This document shows positions 7,921 to 17,300 of a stretch of DNA of 64,000 nt, one piece after another. The number at the start of each line of letters is the position of its first letter. Position 1 is the first letter of the stretch. The notes under the pieces are model-generated. The model saw only the letters and a program-made list of their open reading frames with translations. It had not been told where the DNA came from and ran no database searches. The position numbers and the translations under genes were made by a program. This DNA is from Pedobacter metabolipauper (lineage in GTDB: Bacteria; Bacteroidota; Bacteroidia; Sphingobacteriales; Sphingobacteriaceae). The stretch is from the NCBI RefSeq assembly GCF_004362715.1, contig NZ_SNYC01000004.1, positions 1,116,001-1,180,000 of the forward strand, in the 5' to 3' direction.

Positions 7921-8556
7921 TCACACAAACTCCCCAATGTCAAAATCACCAAAATCACTTTTCCGCATGGTGGAAGAGCCAGCTTCTGTTTCAGATGAGA
8001 GAGTACTATCCAAAAGCTCGGCAATTTTTCGGGAAGCACCCTCAACGGAATTTTCCAGCAGGCTGAATAATTCAGTTCCCTGCAATTTTTGAACTATCGC
8101 AACCGCTGTTTCCTTTTGAGATTGTTCCAAATTTTCTTTTTGGAGCAATGCCCCTACGGAGCTTAGTTCGTCATAGGTAACCCCTTGGGCAAGACTGTCA
8201 TCGCCACCGGATATTCCGTACCTGTTCCATTCTTCTTCCTCTTCTTCGAAATCAGGCATATTACTGAAAATTTCGTCCAGCTCTTCCTGCGGAATTTGAA
8301 TACCTACGTTTTCATTTTCGTCGTATTCAATGTCTAAATTATCAGGGTTTATCTCTTGTTCCTCTATTTGGCTTTCATTGGCAGCGTTTGGCACTAATAG
8401 TCTTCTTACAGGCTTGGGCTGACCCATAATATCGGGCAGGTTAGGATTAACTTTTTCCTGCATTTGCTTATGCTCCGAACTTTTTTTAATGACAATCTTG
8501 TCCTGCACCAGCAGGGCAATGACTATGAGCAGGCATATCACAATTAATGTTTCCAT
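7921..8556 (-). CDS. traD: TraD-like conjugal transfer protein
   Basis: A protein of 211 residues with one N-terminal membrane anchor (METLIVICLLIVIALLVQ) and a long acidic, low-complexity cytoplasmic or periplasmic part rich in Glu. This is the form of the small TraD proteins in Bacteroidetes conjugative transposons (unrelated to the F-plasmid coupling protein TraD). It lies 3 bases after the DUF3408 gene. It is the last tra gene before the restriction island. Biochemical role unknown. Confidence 0.7.
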   Translation of the reverse strand: METLIVICLLIVIALLVQDKIVIKKSSEHKQMQEKVNPNLPDIMGQPKPVRRLLVPNAANESQIEEQEINPDNLDIEYDENENVGIQIPQEELDEIFSNMPDFEEEEEEWNRYGISGGDDSLAQGVTYDELSSVGALLQKENLEQSQKETAVAIVQKLQGTELFSLLENSVEGASRKIAELLDSTLSSETEAGSSTMRKSDFGDFDIGEFV

Positions 8557-8559
8557 AGC

Positions 8560-9000
8560 TTATAAAATGGGTTTGTATTTATCATTGAAACTCTTGGTAA
8601 TCTGCTCGCCAAATTCCTGAAAATGGTAATCCAACAAATTATCCAAATAGCCGTATATGGTTATCTTGTCTTCGCCTATAACCTGTACAATGCGTGACAT
8701 CTTTTCGTGAAAATCCGGGCGGATATAAACCGTTTTCCCGTCACGGGCATTGGTGTCAGGTTTTTTGAAAAAGATATTTTCGTAGTCTGCTTCATTTGCC
8801 CTTTTGGTTCTGCTCTTTTCTTTAACAGCAGGTTTTTCCTGTGCCAGTTGTTTAGGCTTAATCTCTTCTATTTCGGGTTCTTCAGAAGGCGGTTCAGGTG
8901 GAAGCTGCAAACCCTCTTTTTTCACGCCGTCCACCATCAGGTTCATCATTAGTTCCTCGTTAATATCAGGCGTGACTTTCTTTTTATTATCTTTCTCCAT
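8560..9000 (-). CDS. DUF3408 conjugation-associated protein
   Basis: This 146-residue protein has a disordered Pro/Glu/Lys-rich N-terminal half and a conserved C-terminal domain (from about residue 88, GKTVYIRPDFHEKMSRIVQV) that resembles ribbon-helix-helix-type DUF3408 proteins. These are always found next to the ParA-like TraA in Bacteroidetes elements and may act as its DNA-binding partner (ParB-like). That role is inference. It starts 4 bases after traA. Confidence 0.8.
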   Translation of the reverse strand: MEKDNKKKVTPDINEELMMNLMVDGVKKEGLQLPPEPPSEEPEIEEIKPKQLAQEKPAVKEKSRTKRANEADYENIFFKKPDTNARDGKTVYIRPDFHEKMSRIVQVIGEDKITIYGYLDNLLDYHFQEFGEQITKSFNDKYKPIL

Positions 9001-9004
9001 AGGG

Positions 9005-9772
9005 CTATAATTGAATGATTTTTAAAAATTCGTCTATGAACAGGTCTAACTGACTGGCTTTCATCAAACGTTCATCAGGTGGCATTATAGTAGAACGGAA
9101 AACGGTTTTGCTGTCCGTTTCGCTTTCTTTGCGGAAGCGGGTGCTATTCTTGATTTGGCTTTCCATCAGGCTTAACCCTAATTGTGCAATAAGCTGGTTA
9201 TACACACCATATAGAGGTGTGCTTTCCCTGCCATCCACTTGGTTCCAAAACAGGTTAATGGTTTCTATGGACGTTTCCCCTTTTTTCATAATCACGTCCT
9301 GCAAAAGCTGTGTGAAGATGAGCGTACTTTCCATTACCACACGGTCTGCCGTGATGGGCGTAAAAATGTGGTGCATTCCTGCCAATGCTTTCAGAATGCC
9401 GGGCGTATTCACAGTTCCGGGCAGGTCAAAAAATACCACATCAACCGGAACGGAAGAAGTGTTTACAAATTCGTGAGCCGCTTCCAATACGCTATCCGCT
9501 TTGTACTGCATAATAGGATAGGCTTTTTTGTTGATGGTGGTAAATTGTTTGTAAGCCAGCTTTTTCAAAGCCTCGTTTTCCATTACCATTGCTAAGTCCC
9601 TCGTCTTCATTTTCATAAGACTGTGCTGTGGAAAATCCGCATCAAATACGGCTACGTTGTAACCCAATCGATAGTGCATCGTACTTGCAACAAGCGTTGT
9701 AAAAGTGCTTTTGCCTACACCGCCTTTTTGAGATGAAAAGGCGATAAATACTGTTTTGTGTTTTGAATTCAT
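9005..9772 (-). CDS. traA: ParA-family ATPase TraA
   Basis: A P-loop ATPase of 255 residues with the deviant Walker A KGGVGKST (16-23), DADFPQHS around residue 44 and the FFDLPGT motif, as in ParA/MinD proteins. In conjugative transposons it is the first tra gene and probably positions the DNA or transfer machinery. The start MNSKHKTVFIAFSSQKGG is well supported. It is divergent from mobA across a 700-base noncoding region. Confidence 0.9.
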   Translation of the reverse strand: MNSKHKTVFIAFSSQKGGVGKSTFTTLVASTMHYRLGYNVAVFDADFPQHSLMKMKTRDLAMVMENEALKKLAYKQFTTINKKAYPIMQYKADSVLEAAHEFVNTSSVPVDVVFFDLPGTVNTPGILKALAGMHHIFTPITADRVVMESTLIFTQLLQDVIMKKGETSIETINLFWNQVDGRESTPLYGVYNQLIAQLGLSLMESQIKNSTRFRKESETDSKTVFRSTIMPPDERLMKASQLDLFIDEFLKIIQL

Positions 9773-10156
9773 ATTGCTGCTATTTTTAATTATTTATATA
9801 TCCATTTACCTATGTCCGTATATCCGCAGTTACCTATCTGTGTACTGCTCTATATAGGCTTGTCCCTCTGTACGTACTTTGATAGTTAGGCAGGTAATGA
9901 TGCACCAAGCTATTTACCTGCATACATGCTTATAGCTGTATGCAGGCAAGTATGTTAGTACCAACAGACCTGTTGATGTATGTACTTGAATATATCAGTA
10001 CCTAACTACACAATCACATATCTCAATAGGTACTTTTTTACATAGCTGATTGCGTACTTATATTGTTACCTGCATACCTATCTATGCCCCTATATCTATC
10101 TGTTTGTAGGCACAAAGAAATGTAGATATATAGGTGCATCTATTACCGTGGCAGTG
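9773..10156. repeat. Repeat-rich noncoding region between traA and mobA
   Basis: No gene is seen. The stretch is built from degenerate words such as TACCT, GTACTT and TATCTAT. It has a direct repeat TTACCTGCATAC (9914-9925 and 10066-10077) and a perfect hairpin CCTGCATACA / TGTATGCAGG (9917-9926 with 9937-9946). Together with the oriT-like hairpin further right, it probably forms the regulatory and processing region of the element. Confidence 0.6.
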
Positions 10157-10158
10157 TT

Positions 10159-10174
10159 TGGCGTTCAAAGGCAG
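10159..10174 (-). promoter_or_regulatory. ICE 16-mer regulatory element, traA/mobA copy
   Basis: Minus-strand CTGCCTTTGAACGCCA. It has the same orientation relative to the leftward traA operon as the other four copies have to theirs, but lies 386 bases from traA. It could alternatively serve the divergent mob operon. Confidence 0.6.
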
Positions 10175-10361
10175 CGTTTGTCCGGGTATTGCATTGCAAT
10201 ACTCTTACGGGCAGGGCTTTACTTTGTAAAATGATTTTTATTAACGGATTTATGCACAAGACTTTTGACAGATCGGAGGGTAACGGGAACGGCATCGAGC
10301 CGTTTTTCCCTATTACATTTAATCCGTCCCGCAGGGCGGATTTTTGTGTTCATCAGAACAC

Positions 10362-10417
10362 GGCAAGTTGTGTTTTTAGGCACTCGAAACCGAGTTCGTG
10401 CCTCAAAACAACTTGCC
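10362..10417. other. Candidate oriT: nested inverted repeat upstream of mobA
   Basis: Outer arms GGCAAGTTG (10362-10370) and CAACTTGCC (10409-10417) enclose inner arms AGGCAC (10378-10383) and GTGCCT (10398-10403) and a small CTCG-AAAC-CGAG hairpin. It lies 66 bases before the mobA start, where origins of transfer sit in this element class. A GC-rich hairpin with a T run (10321-10345) precedes it. The nick site cannot be placed from sequence alone. Confidence 0.6.
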
Positions 10418-10483
10418 CTTTGCAGGGGGCTGAAAATACCTTCCGAAGTCAGGGTTTTTGTGTGGATTATAAATGGATTTGTG

Positions 10484-10915
10484 ATGACTGATGACAGCAA
10501 CAAAAAACAGAATAAGGGCGGACGAACACCTAAGAGCGATCCGAGCGTCCACCGCCACGTTTTTCGTTTGACAGACGAAGAAAATGCCAAACTATTATCG
10601 CTTTTTGAAACATCGGGATCGAGCAATAAGGCAAAATTTATTATATCCCTGCTGTTTGGTAAGGAGATGAAATCGGTTAAAATAGATAAGGGGACGGTTG
10701 ATTTTTATATGCGGTTAACCTCTTTTCACAGCCAGTTCCGTTCAGTTGGAGTGAACTATAACCAGGTTGTAAAGCTGTTGTACCGCCACTTTTCCGAGAA
10801 AAAGGCAGCAGCTTTTCTATACAAATTGGAAAAACAGACGGCTGAAATGGCGGTATTATGCCAAAAGATTGTACAGCTAACCGAAGAATTTGAAACAAAG
10901 TATCTGAAAAAATAG
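10484..10915 (+). CDS. mobA: MobA relaxosome accessory protein
   Basis: A basic protein of 143 residues starting MTDDSNKKQNKGGRTPKSDP. The open frame runs 73 codons further upstream, but that part covers the oriT hairpin and has no family features, so the inner ATG is chosen. The GGRTPKSD start and the helical C-terminal region (NYNQVVKLLYRHF) fit the MobA/MobC-type mobilisation accessory proteins that bind oriT and assist the relaxase. It is followed by mobB after 8 bases. Confidence 0.88.
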   Translation: MTDDSNKKQNKGGRTPKSDPSVHRHVFRLTDEENAKLLSLFETSGSSNKAKFIISLLFGKEMKSVKIDKGTVDFYMRLTSFHSQFRSVGVNYNQVVKLLYRHFSEKKAAAFLYKLEKQTAEMAVLCQKIVQLTEEFETKYLKK

Positions 10916-10923
10916 GGTTTGAA

Positions 10924-12216
10924 ATGATAGCAAAAATCGGTAGAAGTGGAAATTTATACGGAGCATTAGCCTATAATCAACTTAAAGTGGAGCATGAAAA
11001 CGGACAGATTTTGTTTGCCAATAAGATGATTGAAACCGCAAGCGGTCATTATTCCGTGGCACAATTAGCCCAATCTTTTGCTCCTTACCTGATAGCCAAC
11101 CGCAATACCGAAAAACATACGTTACATATTTCGCTCAATCCCGATCCGAATGATAAGGTGAGCGATGATAAATTCAGGGAAATGGCAGAACAGTATATGC
11201 GGGAAATGGGCTATGGCGAACAGCCTTTTATAGTCTTCAAGCATACCGATATTGACCGCAGCCATATCCATATTGTGTCGGTTTGCGTGGACGAAGAGGG
11301 CAAAAAGATTTCGGACAAGTTCGAGAAAATGCGGTCTATGAATGTGTGCCGTGAACTTGAAAGAAAACACGGTTTGATACCCGCAACAGATAATGAGCAA
11401 AAGCAAAACGACAAGATTTTCCGTCCGGTAAATTATCAGGCAGGCGATGTGAAAAGTCAGATAGCTTCAGCAGTCCGCCACCTGCCGAAGTATTATCAAT
11501 ACCAAACTTTGGGAGAATACAATGCTTTGCTTTCCCTGTTCAATGTTACCACCGAAAAAGTGGAGGGCGAATTACAGGGGAAAATGCGGCAAGGGTTACT
11601 GTACATTCCGTTAAATGAAAAAGGCGAAAGAGCCGGGCATCCGTTCAAGGCTTCCTTATTCGGAAAGAGTGCAGGGCTATCTGCTCTGGAATTGCATTTT
11701 GCGAAATGCAAAGAGGCTTTAAAAGACCTCCCGACAGTGCCAACCATTAAAGCTGCCGTTACCATTGCCCTGAAATCAACAAGTGATGAACAGGCTTTTA
11801 AAAAACAGTTAGGCGAACAGGGTATTAACGTAGTGGTGCGTAGAAATGATACAGGGCGTATTTACGGAATGACGTTTATTGACCACAATTCTAAAACGGT
11901 CTGGAACGGTTCACGTTTAAGCAAGGACCTTTCTGCCAATACCTTTAATGACTATTGGAACAATAATATCAAGCCCGACATCAAAGAACCTACCCAGCCA
12001 CAACCCAAACTATCACAGTCAAACAATACGGAGTATTTACCTGCGGAAGAACCACATCATTTGTTCGACTTCCTGAATACTACTGAAAAACATGAAGACG
12101 GTTTAATTGAAGCATTAGGTGGACTGCTGCCCGAAGCTCAGGGAGAAGATTACGAAGAACAGGATTTTGCCAATAAGATGAAGAAGAAGAGGCAACGCAA
12201 AAGAGGTCAGAAGTAA
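10924..12216 (+). CDS. mobB: MobB relaxase (MobP/relaxase-mobilisation nuclease family)
   Basis: A DNA-nicking relaxase of 430 residues. The N-terminal domain shows HTLHISLNPDP (H65, H68) and the metal-binding HTDIDRSHIHIVS (H107, H114, H116) of the relaxase/mobilisation domain. A Tyr that attacks DNA would lie in the first residues (Y12 or Y17). The C-terminal part is charged, ending in KKKRQRKRGQK. It should cut at the upstream oriT and lead the strand into the recipient. It forms an operon with mobA, and mobC follows after 100 bases. Confidence 0.92.
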   Translation: MIAKIGRSGNLYGALAYNQLKVEHENGQILFANKMIETASGHYSVAQLAQSFAPYLIANRNTEKHTLHISLNPDPNDKVSDDKFREMAEQYMREMGYGEQPFIVFKHTDIDRSHIHIVSVCVDEEGKKISDKFEKMRSMNVCRELERKHGLIPATDNEQKQNDKIFRPVNYQAGDVKSQIASAVRHLPKYYQYQTLGEYNALLSLFNVTTEKVEGELQGKMRQGLLYIPLNEKGERAGHPFKASLFGKSAGLSALELHFAKCKEALKDLPTVPTIKAAVTIALKSTSDEQAFKKQLGEQGINVVVRRNDTGRIYGMTFIDHNSKTVWNGSRLSKDLSANTFNDYWNNNIKPDIKEPTQPQPKLSQSNNTEYLPAEEPHHLFDFLNTTEKHEDGLIEALGGLLPEAQGEDYEEQDFANKMKKKRQRKRGQK

Positions 12217-12230
12217 CCGATAGCCAAATA

Positions 12231-12273
12231 CCGCCACTCAACGCCATCGACTGCCACTTTTCCAAAGGCAGTC
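12231..12273 (+). promoter_or_regulatory. ICE 16-mer element and hairpin before mobC
   Basis: CCGCCACTCAACGCCA (12231-12246) is the mobC copy of the five-fold ICE element. It is followed by a hairpin GACTGCC/GGCAGTC (12249-12255 with 12267-12273) and a short T run. It lies 70 bases before the mobC start. The hairpin may be a weak terminator for mobB or part of the regulatory element. Confidence 0.55.
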
Positions 12274-12316
12274 TTTACCGCTTTTAAATTCACGCCCGAA
12301 CATTAAATATTTAAAA

Positions 12317-14317
12317 ATGCAAGGAGAAGACGATTTAAGAGGACTGGCCAAGATTATGGCATTTATGCGTGCAGTAAGTATCCTTTTGGTACTGATGCAC
12401 TTTTACTGGTTCTGCTACGGGTTCTTTTTAGATCGTGGCTGGACATTGGAGGTAATCAACAAGATATTAGGGAATTTCAATCGTACGGCTGGACTGTTTT
12501 CATACACTATCTATACCAAGATTTTTGCCTTGGTTCTGTTGGCGCTAAGCTGCCTCGGCACCAAGGGCGTTAAGAACGAAAAAATTACCTGGACAAAAAT
12601 CAACATAGCACTGGTTATCGGTTTTGTGCTTTTCTTTCTAAACGCATTCTTACTGAAACTTTCTGTTGGATTAGCCACTTCTTTATACATATTGACGACC
12701 TCATTAGGTTACGTAGCCCTGATGATGGCCGGTGTATGGATCAGTCGTTTGCTCCGCACCAACCTGATGGAAGATGTGTTCAATAACGAGAACGAAAGCT
12801 TTATGCAGGAAACCACGTTAATGGAAAATGAGTATTCCGTAAACCTGCCCACCAAATTCTGGTACAACAAGAAAGAACATAACGGCTGGATCAATATCGT
12901 TAACCCCTTCAGGGCAACGATTGTGTTGGGTACACCTGGATCAGGCAAGAGCTATGCTGTCGTAAACAACTATATCAAACAGCACATTGAAAAAGGTTTT
13001 TCGATGTATATCTATGATTTCAAGTTCGACGATCTTTCTACCATTGCCTATAATCACTTGTTGAAGCATACGGACAAGTACAAAGTAAAGCCCAAGTTCT
13101 ATGTTATCAACTTCGACGATCCACGTAGGAGCCACCGATGCAATCCCATCAACCCCGATTTTATGACGGATATATCCGATGCCTATGAATCGGCCTATAC
13201 CATCATGCTGAACCTTAACAGAAGCTGGATTCAGAAACAAGGCGATTTCTTTGTAGAATCTCCAATCATTCTCTTAGCAGCTATCATCTGGTTCCTCAAA
13301 ATTTACGAGAACGGTAAGTACTGTACGTTTCCTCATGCTATTGAATTGCTGAACAAAAAATATGCTGATGTATTCACAATATTGACCTCTTATTCTGAGC
13401 TGGAGAATTATCTTTCACCGTTTATGGATGCCTGGCAAGGGGGAGCGCAAGATCAATTGCAGGGACAAATAGCCTCCGCAAAAATTCCCCTATCAAGAAT
13501 GATTTCTCCTCAGCTCTATTGGGTAATGACGGGCGATGACTTTTCGTTGGACATCAACAATCCCAAAGAACCAAAGATTTTATGCGTAGGTAATAATCCC
13601 GACCGTCAAAATATCTATTCCGCAGCATTAGGGTTATACAATTCAAGGATTGTAAAACTCATCAATAAAAAAGGACAACTAAAGAGTTCAGTCATTATAG
13701 ATGAGCTGCCCACAATATATTTTAGGGGGCTTGATAATTTGATCGCAACCGCCAGAAGCAATAAGGTTGCAGTATGTTTGGGCTTCCAGGATTACTCGCA
13801 GTTAATACGTGATTATGGCGATAAAGAGAGTAAAGTAATACAAAATACGGTAGGCAATATTTTCAGTGGGCAAGTAGTTGGCGAAACTGCCAAAAACCTT
13901 TCCGAACGCTTTGGTAAGGTGTTGCAGAAACGCCAAAGCCTTACCATCAACCGTAACGATAAATCTACTTCCATATCCACGCAACTAGATAGCTTAATCC
14001 CAGCTTCCAAAATTTCCACGTTAACACAGGGCATGTTTGTTGGTGCTGTATCCGACAATTTTGACGAACGTATCGAGCAGAAAATCTTCCACGCAGAAAT
14101 TGTAGTGGATAACGATAAGGTAGCAGCCGAAACCAAAGCTTATCAAAATATACCGGAGATTTTATCTTTTGTAGATGAAAAAGGCGAAGACCGGATGAAA
14201 CAGGAAATAGAAGCCAATTACAAACAAATCAAGTTGGATATTGTCCATATTATTAAAAGTGAGCTGGAGCGCATTAAGGATGATCCGGATTTACAGCATT
14301 TGGTACAGCAGGGATAG
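12317..14317 (+). CDS. mobC: MobC, TraG/VirD4-type coupling protein
   Basis: The coupling ATPase (666 residues) links the relaxosome to the mating channel. The N-terminal quarter has several transmembrane segments (about 17-37, 63-82, 97-116, 122-142). The Walker A motif is GTPGSGKS at 205-212 and a Walker B-like VIIDELPT lies near residue 457. The region around GFQDYSQL is the usual sensor part of VirD4 proteins. It belongs to the mob operon. It converges on the methylase-helicase gene, with a shared terminator between. Confidence 0.92.
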   Translation: MQGEDDLRGLAKIMAFMRAVSILLVLMHFYWFCYGFFLDRGWTLEVINKILGNFNRTAGLFSYTIYTKIFALVLLALSCLGTKGVKNEKITWTKINIALVIGFVLFFLNAFLLKLSVGLATSLYILTTSLGYVALMMAGVWISRLLRTNLMEDVFNNENESFMQETTLMENEYSVNLPTKFWYNKKEHNGWINIVNPFRATIVLGTPGSGKSYAVVNNYIKQHIEKGFSMYIYDFKFDDLSTIAYNHLLKHTDKYKVKPKFYVINFDDPRRSHRCNPINPDFMTDISDAYESAYTIMLNLNRSWIQKQGDFFVESPIILLAAIIWFLKIYENGKYCTFPHAIELLNKKYADVFTILTSYSELENYLSPFMDAWQGGAQDQLQGQIASAKIPLSRMISPQLYWVMTGDDFSLDINNPKEPKILCVGNNPDRQNIYSAALGLYNSRIVKLINKKGQLKSSVIIDELPTIYFRGLDNLIATARSNKVAVCLGFQDYSQLIRDYGDKESKVIQNTVGNIFSGQVVGETAKNLSERFGKVLQKRQSLTINRNDKSTSISTQLDSLIPASKISTLTQGMFVGAVSDNFDERIEQKIFHAEIVVDNDKVAAETKAYQNIPEILSFVDEKGEDRMKQEIEANYKQIKLDIVHIIKSELERIKDDPDLQHLVQQG

Positions 14318-14335
14318 TTAAATAGGCTTAAAAAA

Positions 14336-14359
14336 AAGCTGGCTACAATTTGCCAGCTT
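14336..14359. terminator. Bidirectional terminator between mobC and the helicase gene
   Basis: Stem AAGCTGGC / GCCAGCTT (14336-14343 with 14352-14359), with an A run before and a T-rich tract after it. It serves both convergent genes. Confidence 0.8.
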
Positions 14360-14389
14360 CTTTTCTTTTATCACAATCATAGAAAAAAA

Positions 14390-17300
14390 TTACAATACGC
14401 TTCTGGGTAAATGAATACCTTTTACCGGCGTTATTGGTGTGGCGTTATTGGAAGGAGCGATCTTTTTTTCGACCTGCTCGGTTTGCTCTTCTCTAAGCTC
14501 GGGGGTTATAGACAATTGTATCTTCCTGTCAACGGCAGCCAGTTCAGTTTTTAGCTCGCTCAATCTTCCTTCCTTTGTCCATGTACCGTTCACCACTTCC
14601 TGAAGAACAGGCAGGTCTTTTTGCAGTTCGGTAATTTTCTTTTGTTCCTGGTCAATATAACCCGGCAGTTTTTCCAGGGCTTTCAAAAAGTTAACAGCTG
14701 CCGTTTCGTGATCTTTAGCTACTAAGCCGTTATTGTATGTGTATTTGATATTGCCTTCGCCCTGTGCCAAGAAGCGGTTTACTCTTATATCCACGCCTTC
14801 TTTTTCAGACATTTCTGTTTTGACCAATAAGGTAAAACCGTACAAACTGCCAATCTCCTCATACTGGCTCCCGGTGCGGGCTTTGTCTGCAATCTCATTG
14901 AGTTTAGTGCCAATCTGTTTTCCTTCGGCATTCGCTGATAAGCCGTCAAGCTGTACAGGGTTTGCAATAGTTCCGTCGGAAAGCTTTTGCAAACGTTGTT
15001 GTAAGTTTCCCCAATCAAGGCTCATACGTTGCAGACGGGATTGAGCACCCTCCAGCATTGCTGTAGTATCTTCCAACTTATATTTGGAACTGTATTTAGA
15101 ACGATTGAATGCCTGCTTTTCACTTTCCAATCCGGCAATCTGCTTTTCAATTTTGGCTTTATCCAACAGGTCGGTGTTACCCGAAAGGATGGCTACGTAT
15201 TCAGAGAAGTTCATTCCCGATTTCTCGTCCATACTTCCTTCATCAATGGTGCGTTTTCCGAGGTTATTGTTCTTCAGCTGGTCAATAAAAAGCTGTTTGT
15301 TGTAAAGCAGGTTGAACTTATAACTGTCCAATGATTTTTCTACGGCATAGATGATCACATCCACTTTATTATCGGCAAAGAACTTCGCAATTTCATTACC
15401 CTTACGGACGGCCCGGCCATCTCGCTGGGCAAGGTCGCTTGGTCGCCACGGTGTATCTAAATGGTGAACGGCAACGGCTCTTTTCTGTGCATTTACACCC
15501 GTTCCTAACATACTGGTAGAACCGAACAGCACACGTATTTTTCCTTCGTTCATGCCGTTGATAAGTTCCTTACGTTGCTTATCATTTTTTGCTTCCTGTA
15601 TAAAACGGACTTCGTTTGAGGGGATGCCGTGGTCTTCTACCAGCTTACGTTTGATTTCGGAGTAAACATTCCATTCACCCGGCTTGTATGTGCCGAGATC
15701 TGAGAATACAAACTGGGTTCCTCTCTGTGCGTTATATTGGTTGTAATATTTGGCAATATTTGCCGCACAATGTGAAGCCTTATTATCAGGATGGTCATCA
15801 TACCTGCCGCTTACCATTCGCATATCCAATGACATCTTACGGGCATAGTCCGTTGCGATTAGCATCTTAGCCTTTTCTTCCCGATCTGTAAGTGGCGGTC
15901 GTCCCAGCAAGGTTGCATCACCCGATTTGGCAAACTCCATTAGTTTTTGGATGAATACTGCCTGATCCGGCGTGGGTGGTATATTATAGAGAACCTCCTT
16001 TTTCTCAGGGCGATCAATACCAATATCCCTGGCGGTACGGTAGTCTGTAATCTCCGAATAGAACTGTGCCAGCTCAGGCACTTTTATAAAGTAGCGGAAA
16101 CGTTCTTTTGACACGATATTGTTTGCTACCGAAAATTCATAATCGGTGGTCTTCCTTGCATAGATAGCTGCCCAGGCATCAAAGCAGTTGATACCTTGTT
16201 TCTCCAATGCCCTTGGGCGCAGGTATTTGAACAACAGGTACAGTTCGGTAAGTGAATTGCTGATGGTTGTTCCAGAAAGAAAAGTAGCTCCCATATCGCT
16301 TTGTATCCGATCCTGGATGGTTCGTATAGCAAAGAGCAGGTTCATCGCCTTTAGGCTTCCCGCCATATTACCCAATCCGGCAACACGGTCATGGCGGGTA
16401 TTGAACATCAGGTTTTTGAATTGGTGGCTTTCGTCAACAAACAAATGGTCAATGCCCATCATCTTAAAGTCCACTACATCATCCTTTCGGTTTTCAATAT
16501 CATGCTCCAGTGTTTTAAGCCTTACTTCCAGGTTCTCTTTCTGAATAATTGCCCCTTTGAGCATTGCCCTTGTAACGTCGTTGCCTTGCGCCTGCAGCGC
16601 ATCGAGGTTTCTTTCTACACTGTCCAGTTCAACTTGCAGGATTTCCTTCTGCATTTCGGGGGATTGAGGGATCATACCGAACTGGTCATGTGTGAGTATG
16701 ATACAATCCCAATCGTTGTTTTTAATATCCCCGAAAATGCGCAGGCGTTTCTTAGGGGTAAAATCCTCTTTTCCTGGGTAAAGGATCTTGGCGTGTGGAT
16801 AGGCGGTGCGATAGGCTTCGGCAATTTCGTGGACGTTACTTTTCAAACCGATAATCATTGGCTTGTGGGCTAAGCCAAGACGTTTCATTTCCTGTGCTGC
16901 CGTACACATCACCAGTGTTTTTCCGGCTCCGACCTCGTGGTCGCAGATGGCCCCGTTATTCAGCTTTATCATCCAAACGGTGTCTTTTTGGCTGGAATAC
17001 AGGTCTTCGATCTTCAAACCTTTTCTATCCAGTCCCGGAAATTCCTGATGGCCGCCTTCGTATTGAGGCCGTACAAAACAGTTGAAAGTGTCGTTGTACT
17101 GGTCGGTCAGCCGTTTTTTAAATTCATCATTCTGAGCATGAAGCCAGTCGATAAAGGCAGTGCGGATTTCATCAATCTTGGTGTTCGCCATTTGTACGGC
17201 TTCCATATCGCGTACCTTGACCTCCCTATCATCAACCTTGATTTTCTTGGTAATATCAGGTGTGGTGTTAACGAGTGCGTGTTTGAGCAGGGCAATACCG

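Noticed and set aside
10157-10182. The ICE repeat element as a -33/-7 promoter pair
   Set aside because: TTTG words flank the element, but their spacing of 16 bases and the lack of TAnnTTTG do not fit the Bacteroidetes promoter consensus.
10265-10483. N-terminal extension of mobA
   Set aside because: This part covers the oriT-like hairpins and encodes no recognisable domain; the Met at 10484 gives the usual MobA length.
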